NCBI GenBank assembly: GCA_017165825.1
Contig: CM029386.1
Location: 5,443,765-5,507,764 of the forward strand
DNA: 64,000 bases
Direction of reading: 5' to 3'
Source of the DNA: Hepsetus odoe
Taxonomy: Eukaryota; Chordata; Actinopteri; Characiformes; Hepsetidae
Shown here: one piece after another, positions 10,096-27,499 of the stretch
Numbering within the stretch: position 1 is the first letter of the stretch
Layout of the letters: every line of letters begins with the position of its first letter
Program-made: the position numbers and the translations under genes
Notes under the pieces: generated by a model
The model's database searches: none
The model's input: only the letters and a program-made list of their open reading frames with translations
What the model was told of the DNA's origin: nothing

Positions 10096-10347
10096 CAACA
10101 GTAGATAATAATAATACAACATATCATGACCATTTTATAAAAAAGGATAATAACATTGACAATGAAATGTTGCGACACTGCTGACGTCACAGTTTCCCCA
10201 ACTTTTATCTATTGAAGAGGATCCTTCTTGTTGGGTTGGTCATTTTTAGCCTGACTGAGAAAAATCTGTCCACTTCTACGAAGTTGTGACGAGCACGATG
10301 TTGGGCAGGTAGCGAGCTTGAGATATCTGCTTAAATGCGCAATCTAA

Positions 10348-10450
10348 ATTATTATTATTATTATTAATATTAATATTATTATTAATATTAATATTATTAT
10401 TAGTAGTAGTAGTGGTGGTGGTGGTGCTGGTAGTATTTTTATTTTTATTA
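10348..10450. repeat. ATT/AGT/GGT trinucleotide tract in the eng1 intron
   Basis: ATT and AAT units grade into TAG and GGT units and then a T-rich run. It is a degenerate microsatellite, and the antisense Asn/Thr frame is spurious. Confidence 0.9.
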
Positions 10451-12085
10451 TTGGGCTGACTGAACAGGCCATTGAAAGGAATCACAGCTTGAACATGCTA
10501 GTATGAACACAGACATGTCCTGGCTGGTGTTCTGGAGATACTGACTGGAGAACAGACTGGAGAACTGTGTTGGAGAAGAGGCTTTCCTGGGCTCCGGAGA
10601 CTGAAGTGTAAAAGCTGTGCATTGAGGATCTGTGATGGGAGATGTTACTTTATTCACTTGATCGATCGACGGTGTCGTGCGCAGATATTTGTTGACAAGA
10701 AGTGGTGAACTTTTAATTCGCGTGTCGAATTGCGCCGGCCGAAGCCGCTTAGATCGGCCTCGGAGCGACGTGATGTTTCGTGAGCAAAATGTCAGCAGTC
10801 CGAGCACATCGGTGCATTCGCGAGACTGACATTCCGGCCTGAGCTTCAGGCGCTTAAATCGCTCCGACTTTGGACCGTTTACGCGCTAAGATCAGGTGTG
10901 AACGCAGAAGCTCCTCTGTAGTTTGACGTGACCCCGATGGCACGTGACTGAAAAGTGTAAGTGCTGAAAAAAAACCCAAACAATTGGATGCAAATAGACG
11001 CGTTACTGCGACCTTCTTAATGAACAATTCAGTGTTCATTTCCATTTCTTTCTTCTTCTTTTTTTTTTTTTACCGTGGTGAGATCATTCGGATCTCGGTG
11101 TTTCAGAGCTAAAGCCGGGCTCTTCCCAGTGGTTGAAGATGAGCTGAGCTCAGAAATGGGCCTGTTCCTGCAGAAGGTGCCGAGCAGAGCCCTTAGCCTT
11201 GCTTTCGCGGTGAGGAACCGAGAGGAGAGCCCGGGGTTTGAGGCCTACGTGCACACTCTGGCTGATGCTTCTGCTACGGTCAGAGGACACCGCCGACTTG
11301 GGATGGCCCATATGGCCACCAGATTAAAAAAGAAACCAAATGCCGAAGTGTGTTTTGCCTCATTTCAGAATACAGTGCGATCCTTTTTCAGAGTGGTCCT
11401 TCGTGCAGTTGGTGGATTTGGATTTTCTGGCTGCTAGGTATTTGTTTTATTTGAACTGCGAGTGTCATCGTGTATTAATAAATAAAAGAACTGGCGATCA
11501 ACTCTGATTATTCGGCTTTGGGGAAAGAAGAGAGTGGAATTAGAAATGGGCCAGCATTTTGAGTAGTAATATTCTAGCAGGGATTTCTTGCACGTGGAGA
11601 ACAGAAGAGTATGAAGGGGGAAAAATATCAGAAAGCCTTGCAAAAGCAAAATAATAATAATAAAAAAAACGTGTCGCTGAGTTACGTTTAGAACCAGTGA
11701 CACTCGATGGCTCATCAAACATCTTTCAGCCTTTGATCTTCTGTTTTTAGGTGCAGTTCTCTCTAAAAATAAAACCAGCTAATTAAAAGGTCCAGGAGAC
11801 AATGATGAATTGAATCAAAGAACAAATTGGGCATGTAAAAACATATAGTGAAATTGGAAAAATTCTCCATAGATACACTTGAGTTGCAAATGAAACATTT
11901 CGAAATGAAGGACGAAGAAAGAAATAAAGAAATATAAGAAACCCAAGCCAAAAAAAAAAAAACCCAGCAGAAGCGAATGGAGTTGTAACCCGTTCCCAAG
12001 CTCCCCTGTAACCCTCGGAAGGCTCCTTTCCCGAGAGGGGCTCCATGATATTCACGTCTGCGTGTTATTGTTGTCTCCACACCAG

Positions 12086-12405
12086 GCCCGAGGACGCGCA
12101 AACTGAAGAAGAAGAAGAGTGAGAAGGAGGACAAGCGGCCGCGGACGGCCTTCACCGCCGAGCAGCTTCAGAGACTCAAGGCCGAGTTCCAGGCCAACCG
12201 CTACATCACGGAGCAGAGGAGGCAAACGCTGGCCCAGGAACTCAACCTCAACGAGTCCCAGATCAAAATCTGGTTCCAGAACAAAAGGGCCAAAATCAAA
12301 AAGGCCAGCGGTTTTAAGAACGGCCTGGCCCTGCAACTCATGGCCCAGGGACTCTACAACCATTCCACCACCACGATTCAAGAGGACAAGGAGGACAGCG
12401 AGTGA
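12086..12405 (+). CDS. eng1: Engrailed-1 homeobox protein, coding exon 2 (homeodomain)
   Basis: After the phase-1 junction this exon encodes residues 172-277. A basic stretch at 174-182 (RTRKLKKKK) precedes the homeodomain at residues 187-246, which begins DKRPRTAF. Helix 3 carries W234, Q236 and N237, equal to homeodomain W48, Q50 and N51. Q50 is the engrailed-class specificity residue for TAATTA-type sites. The EH5 region follows (LMAQGLYNHSTTT), and the protein ends KEDSE before TGA. The NGLAL and HSTTT residues are the En1 pattern. One oddity is Q255 where the family usually has His in the LALHLMAQ block. The single-domain order EH1-EH2-EH4-EH5 is complete, so the gene looks intact and functional. 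Confidence 0.98.
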
Positions 12406-12895
12406 CCTCTCGGTTCTTCATGAACAAATAAAGAACGAAGGCTACAGACGCTGATCTGAAGCGACCTGGCTGCCTGGGTTTTTTTCCCCATATCCTTTGT
12501 GCAACACATATATGGAGAAGAGGAGAATCCTTGAAGAGACCCTATTTAAACAAATTTATCCTAGGCTACAATATACGGCCATCCTTCTAAATGCGAACAC
12601 TATGGAGATTTATATATAGCCCAAAAACTGTAAGATGTATATATTTAAGTTTAGGCAGGAGGTTACCTGTGCGTCTCCTTACTTGCTGGACGTTTTTATG
12701 GTTTCTTTCCCCTGCCCGATGTTGTCCCAGTAGTTTTTTGGTGATATTCCTGTCTCTGAAACTCTAATCCCCCCAATCTATCTCACCAATCTACACATGC
12801 GTGACTGAACCGACGCTTCAAACCAAAGATTTTAATATGTTTAGAGATTATGTTGTCTGAAATAATAAAAAGAAAGGTAGAATGAGCCATTGTTT
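12406..12895 (+). other. eng1: eng1 3' UTR (putative)
   Basis: About 460 bp after the stop lies AATAAA at 12864-12869, followed by a T-rich run, a plausible poly(A) site. An earlier AATAAA at 12427-12432, 22 bp after the stop, is less likely as the main site. The UTR contains TGTATATA at 12636-12643, an exact Pumilio-type element, within an AT-rich stretch. The end is inferred, not proven. Confidence 0.55.
12864..12869 (+). terminator. Candidate poly(A) signal of eng1
   Basis: A canonical AATAAA is followed about 25 bp later by cattgttttttt, which could act as the downstream U-rich element. It is the first well-placed signal beyond the immediate stop region. Confidence 0.5.
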
Positions 12896-13238
12896 TTTTC
12901 CACTCGATGCCAGAAGGGTGTTCCGACCTTCTACTACAGGAGTTCTGCAGGAAGGATTTTTAATTTTTTTTTTTATTTCAGTCAATATGAAATGAAGAGG
13001 GTTTAAAATACTGTAATAGGACATCGCGTGGTTGAATTACATTCCAGTTTTGTTTTGGTTTTTTTTTTGGTTTTTTTATTCACTCAGTGAAAACTTAATC
13101 AGCCAAATGTAGCCTTACTAGTGATTGCATCCAAATGCAGCTGGATTTGGATTCTGTTGAGCTAGAGTCCCTTGAGTCAATGTGGATTTCTGAAAAATGT
13201 GGATTTTTTGGAGGGTGTTTTTTGGCATTTTATTGTGG

Positions 13239-13240
<2 letters not shown>

Positions 13241-13324
<84 letters not shown>
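13241..13324. repeat. (CA)n microsatellite, 42 perfect units
   Basis: An uninterrupted run of 84 bp just downstream of the eng1 3' UTR. Its His-Thr and Cys-Val frames are artefacts. Its length and purity suggest a highly variable locus. Confidence 0.97.
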
Positions 13325-13326
<2 letters not shown>

Positions 13327-15327
13327 AATGATATTACATTACGTTATATTATTTATTATTGCTTAAGAAATAATTGTTGCCTATGAGGTATTTAAAGCAG
13401 ATTTTTCAGTCCGGTTCAGGCGATTTTAACCCGATTTCTTAAGCTCCTATTAGGCAGCCCAAAGCTCAGCTGACCTTTCACCCTGAGTTCCCTTGGCATC
13501 GACCATCAATAAGTGTGCAGTACAGTAATAATTATCCATCATTGGTCTCATCTCTACCGGGTTATACCTGATGTTTATGGCGAAGCTGCCTGCGGTGAGG
13601 ATGGTGGGGATTGCAGGTGAAACAGCGGATCAGCAATTTGCAATTCCCTCCCGACCCATCCTGGAGTTTGAGGCTCCACGTACCGCCGTGTGGTCTGGAG
13701 CTCCCAGTGACCATGACGATGACCGATGCATGGCTCCCACTACAGTCATCCGGGTCTAAAGGTCAAATTAACCAGTCAAAACAAACTCCCTGATTCTAGA
13801 GGGCTATTTGGGGTATATTTGCCCCACGACAACGTCCCGCGCTAGAGAGCTGGAGCAGGTGAATTTTGGAGGCATTTAATGCTTTTAACTTTTTTTTTTT
13901 TTTTCTTTGTAAGACGTTGAGCCTTTGGTGCTTCGGTTCAGTTTAATTTTATAAATGAAAAAGAACAAACAAAACAAAACGAACAAACCCCAAAAATCAG
14001 CATCTTTAAATATTATGCGACTGAGAAGTACTCCATGACAAAGAAAGCAGAAAAAAAACACTGAGTTCATGAACATTAGCATTTGCTGAACATATTAATC
14101 GTGCCATTTTTACCATTTTAAATAGAACATTTTATGTCTTGCAGTTGGTGTCGCATTTTTTAAAGTGTATTCATGTGTTGTAAATACACAGCGTCATTCT
14201 TGTAGCTTTCAGGAGAGGATGCTTGTCAGCAGTTTCTTTCAAAACAACTTTAGTTGCCCTAAATCATAACTGAAGCTAAATATATACCTCTTTTTTTTAC
14301 ACAGAGGAAACCCAGAAAAGAAATATGCAGAACAACTATAACAAATATATAAATATATTCTGTAGCTTTTATGTGGCTCCTGATCTCACTGTATCATTTC
14401 CACTTCCTAACAAATCCAAATGAATTACCATTGTTTCTTTTTTTTTCTCTCTTTTTCCTTGAGTACCACAGCTTGAGTCAAAGCCTTGCTGAAATAATAG
14501 CGGTTAAATCATCTGGACATCAGACTTTCTAATAAGCTCTTTATAGATCTAATTATGACACGACCCAACTAAGTGAAGCCAGAGATGATGCCGGCACAAA
14601 GCTGTTGTGGGTGTGATCAATACACATTCTGGGACACCAATTCGAACCAAATTGCAATCTGCGAACAAATTAGCTTCTTCTATTATTTGTCCAAGTCATC
14701 CAAGCTACCGTGACATTGGCACCGCGTCCAGTCGAGATAAGTCGAGGCTGCTGAAGTCCAACAGGCCACGATTGTAGGGGGGGCAAAGCCTCAAAGCCAG
14801 GAGCTTCTAAAAATCGAGACCATCCTTGTTTTGGGTTTTTTTTTTTTGTTTGCTTTTTTTGTTGTTGTTTTTTTGCAACGCCGTGCTCAATTCCAGTAAC
14901 ACACTTCTGCTTTATACGCATAAACAATTAATGTAATTTACTGAAAGAGCAGAGGACGAGGCCATTAGTCCCGTTTCATCGCAATTAATTCCGTTTTTAT
15001 TACATGACACTCATTGGTGAGGCGAGGATGCCCCCACCCCCAGTGTTTTAATGCCACAGTTAATTTAATAAAAGATAGAAATTGTTTGTAGGAGTGTCCA
15101 ACATCCGTTGGTTTGTCTGTGCGGACGATGGCTGGCGTGGAAAAAAAAAAAGTGCTAAGTAAGCTGTGAATTATACACGATCGACAAAATACTTATTGTT
15201 ATCCTCATATTAATTACTCATTATTAATAATACTACTTATGTTGCATTTATTACAATGAATGGAAAAAAATATAAAAATACTGCATTAGAGCATTCCAGA
15301 TATTGACAAAATTAGAAACTTAAAAAC
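13325..15327. other. Non-coding flank, candidate conserved elements
   Basis: This stretch has no gene and no recognised transposon. It is unusually repeat-poor, apart from poly-T runs at about 13890 and 14835-14875. The parts 13400-13870 and 14470-15060 have mixed, high-complexity composition with many TAAT cores, such as caataataattatcc-like text near 13527-13540 and acaattaatgtaattta near 14924-14940. I read them as candidate eng1 enhancers, which is inference. Confidence 0.35.
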
Positions 15328-15342
15328 ACAATATATATATAC

Positions 15343-15376
<34 letters not shown>
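15328..15376. repeat. (TA)n-(TG)n microsatellite
   Basis: A short TA run passes into about 14 TG units. Confidence 0.9.
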
Positions 15377-15379
<3 letters not shown>

Positions 15380-18300
15380 ACGATTAAAGACAATTTATTA
15401 AACTTGCGGACTAGCTCAACGGTTTGACCAGTTTTACTTCCTTCCTTATTTTAATTTTTTTTTTATTTCTGTGTAGAAGCCAACTGCAGTCACTGATAAA
15501 AATGGCTATTTTTTGAAGGAACCTAAAAAAAAGTGAAAGATTACTTTCATTATGCCAAGCTTGTTAAATCCAAATGATATTATTTGCAAATTCTGTTGTT
15601 GTGAAGCCCAGCATTATAATCAAAATAAACCCATCACTGGGACTAGCACCCAATCTGAAGTTCTCCACACAAATGACCATGCTATTAAATAATCCTTTCA
15701 GGCCTATAGGTTAAATCTGCGTGAAAGGAGCACAAAACCTTTCGTTATGGATACATTAAGCTTTTCCCATGTCTGATTAAGTCCATACATTGGACTCAAG
15801 CACTAGCATGTCAGGTATGTCATTTGGGATCTGGTGGCTATTTTTTCTGAATTTTTTTGTCTGGGGGGGGGTTTCTATAACCTCCATTCAAAATAAGCTA
15901 TGCATACTTAAGATTCAAACAAAGTTTTTTTTTTGTTTTTTTGGGTTTTTTTTTCCCTAGCAGGTGCCTTTGTAAAACAAAAGAAACCTAGAGAAATCTC
16001 AGCGCTGTGCATTTTGCCCCGAAGCCTAAATAGAATATTCTTTTAATATATATGCAAATGCAAGTAATAAAAAAAAGACCTTATGGAAATGACATAAGGG
16101 GTAGCTTATGCCTCCAAGAATGGGAATTTGTACTGTAGGCTTAGGGTACAGGTAAAAAAGCAAGGCTCTTCTCATAAAGAGGGTGTGTGTATGTGTGAGT
16201 GTGTTGTGCGGTGGGGGTCTGGTTTCATTTCCCACATGGTGCACTTTAGAAGGTGCAGTGAAAAGGCATTGGGGTCTTGAACAGGGAGAAGTCGCCCTAT
16301 CTCCGGGACAAATTTCACAGCTTCGCTTGGCTGTCCACCTCCGTCTGTGTGCCCTCGCTGGCCAGAGGTGTCCGCGCCCCGCCGATCAAAGGGCAACTGA
16401 AGAGACCAGTGACCCCGAATGGGGCTAAAGGATGCAAATACTGAGGCTCGGTGATTGCTAATCCTATTTAAAAACACCACGGGTGGGAGACTTGTCTCGT
16501 CACAACACTTTTAAGGCAGGTTACACAATCAGATCTGAACCTTGCATGCGGCCTACAGCTTTCCAGAATTCTTGGTGGTTAAATTCACTTCTCGCTACTA
16601 AGGGGGAAAGCCGGAGGATCACAATATGTTAAATTCACCTAAGCTCCTACCATCCCCCAGACAAAACAAATGGATGATCTACTACTTGTTTTCTTTTTCT
16701 AGAGCAGCAGGCAGTTTACAGAAAAATCAGACAAATAAAAAATGTTTTGAAGAGTCAGCTGCTTTTTTGCCTTGAGGCAGTCATGTAGTAGCAGGGTTCT
16801 TGTTCTGAACGCAAACTTCAAAAACTCAATTTGAGGAATAGGAATGACAAAAAGTCCAAAAGAGCTCTTACACACCAACACTTTATCCATCATTAGCTGA
16901 AGATCTATCACTTTCTGTGGGCCAGTGACCATTGCTGCTCCCTTCTTTCCACATGAAAAGATGGAACATGGGGTCACACCACAGGTTCTCCACAACCCCA
17001 CACCAGAATGCCTCACCATGCATGTGTACTATCTTCGGTGACCTTGCCAGGCTGTCTTCCTCCCCATTTCCCAAACCCAAATTTTTTTGTTTCCTTTTCG
17101 AGTGGCTGCTAACCCGAGACGGCATTGGCAGAAACCTTCGGAAGAGCTAGTCTTGAACAAGGACAGAGTTAGGGTGACGTGCCGAGTTTTACGGCCTGTC
17201 AATCTCACTGCTCTATCTGTGGGGGCAAGCCAACAAAGGGTGGCATTGACCAAGAGCCTCCCACCGAGTGGAGCTGGGCATTGGAGGCATGGGGGAAAGC
17301 AGTCTCAAATGTGGAGCCGATAAGCAAATATTACATGGTGGATATAGCTCTGCCTCCTCTCAGCTCTGCAAGACAAACCCTTCCCTGCCATCGGGCAGCT
17401 GTGTGGAGCCTGACACACACACATGCGCGTGCGCGCATGCACACACACACACACTACTGCAGTGAGGAGGGCCTTGTTAAAAGGAAAACAGGAGGGAGCT
17501 GGTGCAGTTTGATTTGACTGCCTGTGAACTCCGAATTTAAAGCCTGGGTTCTGCAAGAAATGTGCATTTTTGTAACATAAGCCAATATAGTACAAATTAA
17601 CTTCTGCAATTATTCCATTTTATTACTAGGCTACATTTTAGAAGAAAGAAGCTGCGTTAGCTCATATATGCATGAGTGAGAAGGAACACGGAATAGACTA
17701 AAATGGATCAAACCAATCATGTTTCAGTCCAAACACTGCCTCCTTTGCTATCCTGAGCATGGAAAAAGCCTTTATAGGTATGTGTTGATAACACCAAGAC
17801 ATCATCTACTCCGCATGTTTTTACGGTTATTATGGCATCAATAACTGTACAGACACATAAAGTCAATGCACCAAATTATCTGAGACTCCCAGGCCTGACT
17901 TTGTAGTCTACATAGAGACCCATGGATACTTTTGGCTGTGCCTCGCCTTTAATGAATGAGGATACGACGCAAAAATGGCAGTGTCTCTCGCCACAAGTAT
18001 GTGACAGAAGGTTTATCCCGAGACTCATTGCATGGTTTGAGGCAACCCCCACACCCCTCACACACCCCCGAGACTGTCTGAACGCATTATTTTGTTCTTA
18101 CAATTTCCCCACTGTTCATACGGTGTTCTATTCTGCACGGCACCAGCCTAAATAACATGTACAAGTAGTACAGGATATGCAATCAGTAACATAATGTGCA
18201 AAGTACTGAGGTGTACGGTTTTGGACAACAAAAAATGACCTTATTTCGGTGATTTTGAAAAGTGAAACATCTGCTGAAAGATATTTAGTTATACTTTTTC

Positions 18301-19182
18301 AAATGCATACATGACCTCTACATAAGCCCTGTCACACATTTAAATTTACATTTTTACCGGGATTATTTTAGAAAGCATTGGTTTCCTACACTGGTTGGGG
18401 TCAATTAGTCGAAATTGCCCTTTATGAACCTTTATGAATGTTTATGTAGGTCATCTTCATTTAGTCCAATGAACAATACAGTGTTGCCAAATATTCTAAG
18501 CGGTGAAGCCAAAGCCGCTTGCCAACAAGGTGAGAATGCCGAACTTGTTGATCAAACATGAAAAGATGGAAAAGGCTGCAGTGAGGTAAGGCCTACATCT
18601 AGCTAACAAGCAATGGCGTAACATTGGAGGCTTCCTTATTATTTTACACAGAGTCCTAGCTTTCCCTCACCTCTAAGGATGGGCTTTATGAAAGGAAAAG
18701 GGGGGACTTGACAAGAATTATAATTACAACCAGAAGGGCCCTGTATCTTGGGACAACGGTGGATGTTCGCCCTGCTTCTTGATGACATCTGCCTCGCACA
18801 TTTTCTTCTGTGTCAGGATGTTTTTATATATATAATGAAGGTATAGGCACAGAGAGAACAAAGACTAAGACACCTGGTATCATCATATGCGATGGGTGGT
18901 CAGGAGGCTCCTCAGCCTGTGTGCCTCCCACATGTGGGATCACTTTTCAGATAGGCTAGGCTAGTCAGTCAGGGCGCTTAGCATTAGCCGCTTATGTGTT
19001 AGTTTTCACCGCCGGCCACGCACTTCAAACGGCGGATAAATGGTGGAAATCTCTTCCCTCCCCTCCCCTTCTCCTCCCCTCGGTCTCTCGTCGCCGGCTC
19101 TGCAGTCCCGAGGTGGCGAGAGGTGAGCCGGGGAACAGTTCGTCATATTCAATTAGCACACGGCTGTCAGGAGGAGCCGCGC
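15377..19182. other. Non-coding flank, mostly unique sequence
   Basis: There is no gene. Small open frames on both strands at 16172-17600 overlap each other and lack domains. The stretch 16250-17420 is relatively GC-rich and complex, with a perfect TCF/LEF-type ATCAAAG at 16385-16391. A CA/CG dinucleotide patch lies at 17414-17452. The stretch 18520-18830 is also complex and repeat-free. These are candidate regulatory segments only. Confidence 0.4.
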
Positions 19183-19283
19183 GTGATGTCATTCCTCCCG
19201 CGAGAACCATCTGTGACGTCACCCCGGCGAGAACCGTCTGTGACGCCATCCCCCCCGCGAGAGCCGTCCGTGATGTCATTCTC
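19183..19283 (+). repeat. Four-unit minisatellite with CRE-like cores
   Basis: Four tandem units of 30, 27 and 30 bp plus a partial fourth begin at 19183, 19213, 19240 and 19270. Each opens with GTGA(T/C)G(T/C)CA; the second contains the full palindrome TGACGTCA. The units continue with CCCGCGAGA(A/G)CCGTC-type text. Because 27 and 30 are multiples of three, the frame reads as a REPSV-like peptide repeat, but there is no gene context. The block is CpG-rich and lies 6.8 kb downstream of the eng1 stop. Confidence 0.8.
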
Positions 19284-25352
<6,069 letters not shown>

Positions 25353-25402
<50 letters not shown>

Positions 25403-25430
25403 TTCAATATTATAAATATATATATATATT
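25353..25430. repeat. (AT)n microsatellite
   Basis: About 24 AT units, a short break (tcttcaatattataa), then a second short AT run. No flanking inverted repeats were seen. Confidence 0.9.
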
Positions 25431-25979
25431 TTTTTGTTAAACAGAAGACTCTGAAATGAAAATGAAATGAAATCCTTCCAAGCCTGGTCAGTGCGTGTCA
25501 ATAAAACCTAACAGTGTAACTGCGTTGCACAGGAATCATTCTTCTCTTTCTATTCAGTGATGGCCATTTCCAGTCATGCTTGCTGAAGCATGAGGGCCTT
25601 GCTTGCTGATTGGCTTCTAGCCTGTGCATCTACTATAGGCAGACTATGTTAATAAAACTGTGATTCCTCATTTGATTTATGCAGCTACAGTCCTTGTTTC
25701 TTGAGTGTTTGACACAATTTCCTACAGTCAGAAAAATTTAATTTGAGTAGCAACTTCATATAGACATTCCTGTAGCTTCTTGTAGCTCGTATGTACCTTC
25801 AGACCACTACAGTAACAGCAGTGTAGGATCCAAGTCGGTGAGGCAAAAACAGCTACATACTGTGGAGAGAAAGCCCTGTGTTCTTTCCGCATTCTGCCTG
25901 GCAGCTTGGATAGACATTGACATATCTGGCCTTCACGTATGGTGATTATCTACAGCTGATGGAGCTTTGTCCTTTAAAT

Positions 25980-25984
25980 ATACA

Positions 25985-26023
<39 letters not shown>

Positions 26024-26068
26024 GCGCGTCTTGCAGTATTTACACACACACACACACACACACACATA
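25980..26068. repeat. Two (CA)n microsatellites
   Basis: Two CA runs, at about 25981-26022 and 26041-26068, are separated by agcgcgtcttgcagtattt. The spacer is not repetitive. Confidence 0.9.
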
Positions 26069-26285
26069 CACAAACCTAAAATATGGCCAAATCTCGGGCA
26101 CCTAACATGGAAACACAGTAACTCTGCCATTAAACTGATGTCTGCTTAAAGCTTTCTGTCAAATCAAGCTGTCAAATTAAATCAAGTCAGAATTTGGGGA
26201 AAAGTGGGACACTGGGTAATTTACCATAGCATGTGTGAATTTAAGAGAGGAAATATTAAAAAACAGATGAAAATGCAGAGGGATG

Positions 26286-26287
<2 letters not shown>

Positions 26288-26354
<67 letters not shown>
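26288..26354. repeat. (TA)n microsatellite
   Basis: About 33 uninterrupted TA units. Confidence 0.97.
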
Positions 26355-26357
<3 letters not shown>

Positions 26358-26739
26358 GAACATCTTTACTGTAGGCAAATTGAAATAAAAATGTTAAAGC
26401 AACAAGACTGATTGGCTGCCCTAAATGGAGGTTTATTTAAGAAGTAGCCCAGGCTGAAAAACCATATAACATGTGAATGTGCAGAATACTGCAGTTGAAA
26501 TCGTCAGTAATTATTTGTTTCTGTGGCATCACTTTGTGACATTTATTTACATCATTAACATCAGTGAAACTTCATGCTACATTGAAAGACATGCAAAGAG
26601 AAATGGACAATGTGTTTACATGCCACTTTCCATGGATTTACATCCATAAAAAATTTTGGCCAATCAATCAATATAGGTGCACTTCTCCACCAAGCCTCCA
26701 TAGTCCTTTTCGCATCAAGAACATTTTCCAAAGATCTGT
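26355..26739. other. Intergenic stretch
   Basis: AT-rich DNA between a TA microsatellite and a LINE fragment; no gene is seen. Confidence 0.5.
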
Positions 26740-27047
26740 GGCTGGGTGCATCATTAGGGTTAGTGTGAGGAAATCAGATACCCAGGAGCAGCTTGGAGAA
26801 GAGACACCACTTTGGAAAGAGCCTTTCGTTCAGGATGATCAGGATGCCTCCTGGGCGCCTCCCGGTGGAAGTGTTTCTGGGAGGAGGTCACAGGACTGAC
26901 CCAGGACGTGCTGGGAGAATGATACATATTGGCTGGTCTGGGAACATCTTGGGTTCCAAGAGGAGGAGCTGGTGGACGTGGTTGGGCAAAGGAACGTCTG
27001 GCTGCTCTGCTCAATAAGCTACCACTGCAAATCCTGAGTGAAGGAAA

Positions 27048-27095
<48 letters not shown>

Positions 27096-27111
27096 GTAAT
27101 GATGATGATAA
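26740..27111 (+). mobile_element. 3' end of a non-LTR retrotransposon with (ATG)n tail
   Basis: Forward frames carry the end of a LINE reverse-transcriptase ORF that is common in fish genomes. The recognisable core is RMPPGRLPVEVF, followed in shifting frames by a Gly/Arg/Trp-rich end. The DNA wording gatcaggatgcctcctggg is characteristic of the family. It ends in about 20 ATG/ATGATG units at 27048-27111, the short tandem tail expected of target-primed insertion. The 5' part is missing, as is usual for 5'-truncated LINE copies, and frameshifts make it dead. Confidence 0.7.
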
Positions 27112-27499
27112 AGTTAATGAAATATGTTGACTTGCAGCCAGTAACAATAAACATTAAGTGAAAAGTTGTGGAACAACCCTCAGGGTGTACTGTCACTTTT
27201 AATTACATTATATTGAGCATGAAATATTAATGAACATCAGCAGAGGCACATGGGTTTAATATCACCTTTTATTCATTGCTGGCTTCAAATATGTTACAAA
27301 AATATTGGAGGCATTTGTATTGAACACATTTTCTGCCTTTAGGACTAACAATACAATGGTTCTTACACACTTCTGCTGACTAGCAATTAGTTTCCTGGAT
27401 CTGCAGGAAAGACTTTCATATCAGAGTCTGCTGTCTAGGTGCCCATGCCACTGGTATCCAATACTTTGGACATGCAACCTGTAAATATTTGGTAAGACT
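27112..27499. other. Intergenic stretch
   Basis: Nothing beyond AT-rich unique DNA is seen. Confidence 0.45.

Larger units (their letters stand above)
9835..12085 (+). other. eng1: eng1 intron
   Basis: A 2251 bp GT-AG intron: donor g|gtaaga at 9835, acceptor ttgttgtctccacaccag ending at 12085. It holds AAC/AAT and ATT microsatellites at about 10012-10095 and 10348-10450. A high-complexity CpG-bearing stretch lies at about 10640-10990. A second, at 11075-11440, contains a chance 120-codon frame. A perfect TCF/LEF-type CTTTGAT is at 11731-11737. No exon or RNA gene is apparent inside it. Confidence 0.9.

Noticed and set aside
11075..11437. 120-codon frame in the eng1 intron
   Set aside because: No domain, no splice signals that would join it to eng1, and it lies between clear donor and acceptor sites.
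9321..12405. Identity as engrailed-2
   Set aside because: The LKKKK linker before the homeodomain and the NGLAL...HSTTT tail follow the En1 pattern; En2 differs in these blocks.
19183..19283. CRISPR-like array
   Set aside because: Units are contiguous tandem repeats with no unique spacers, in a vertebrate context.
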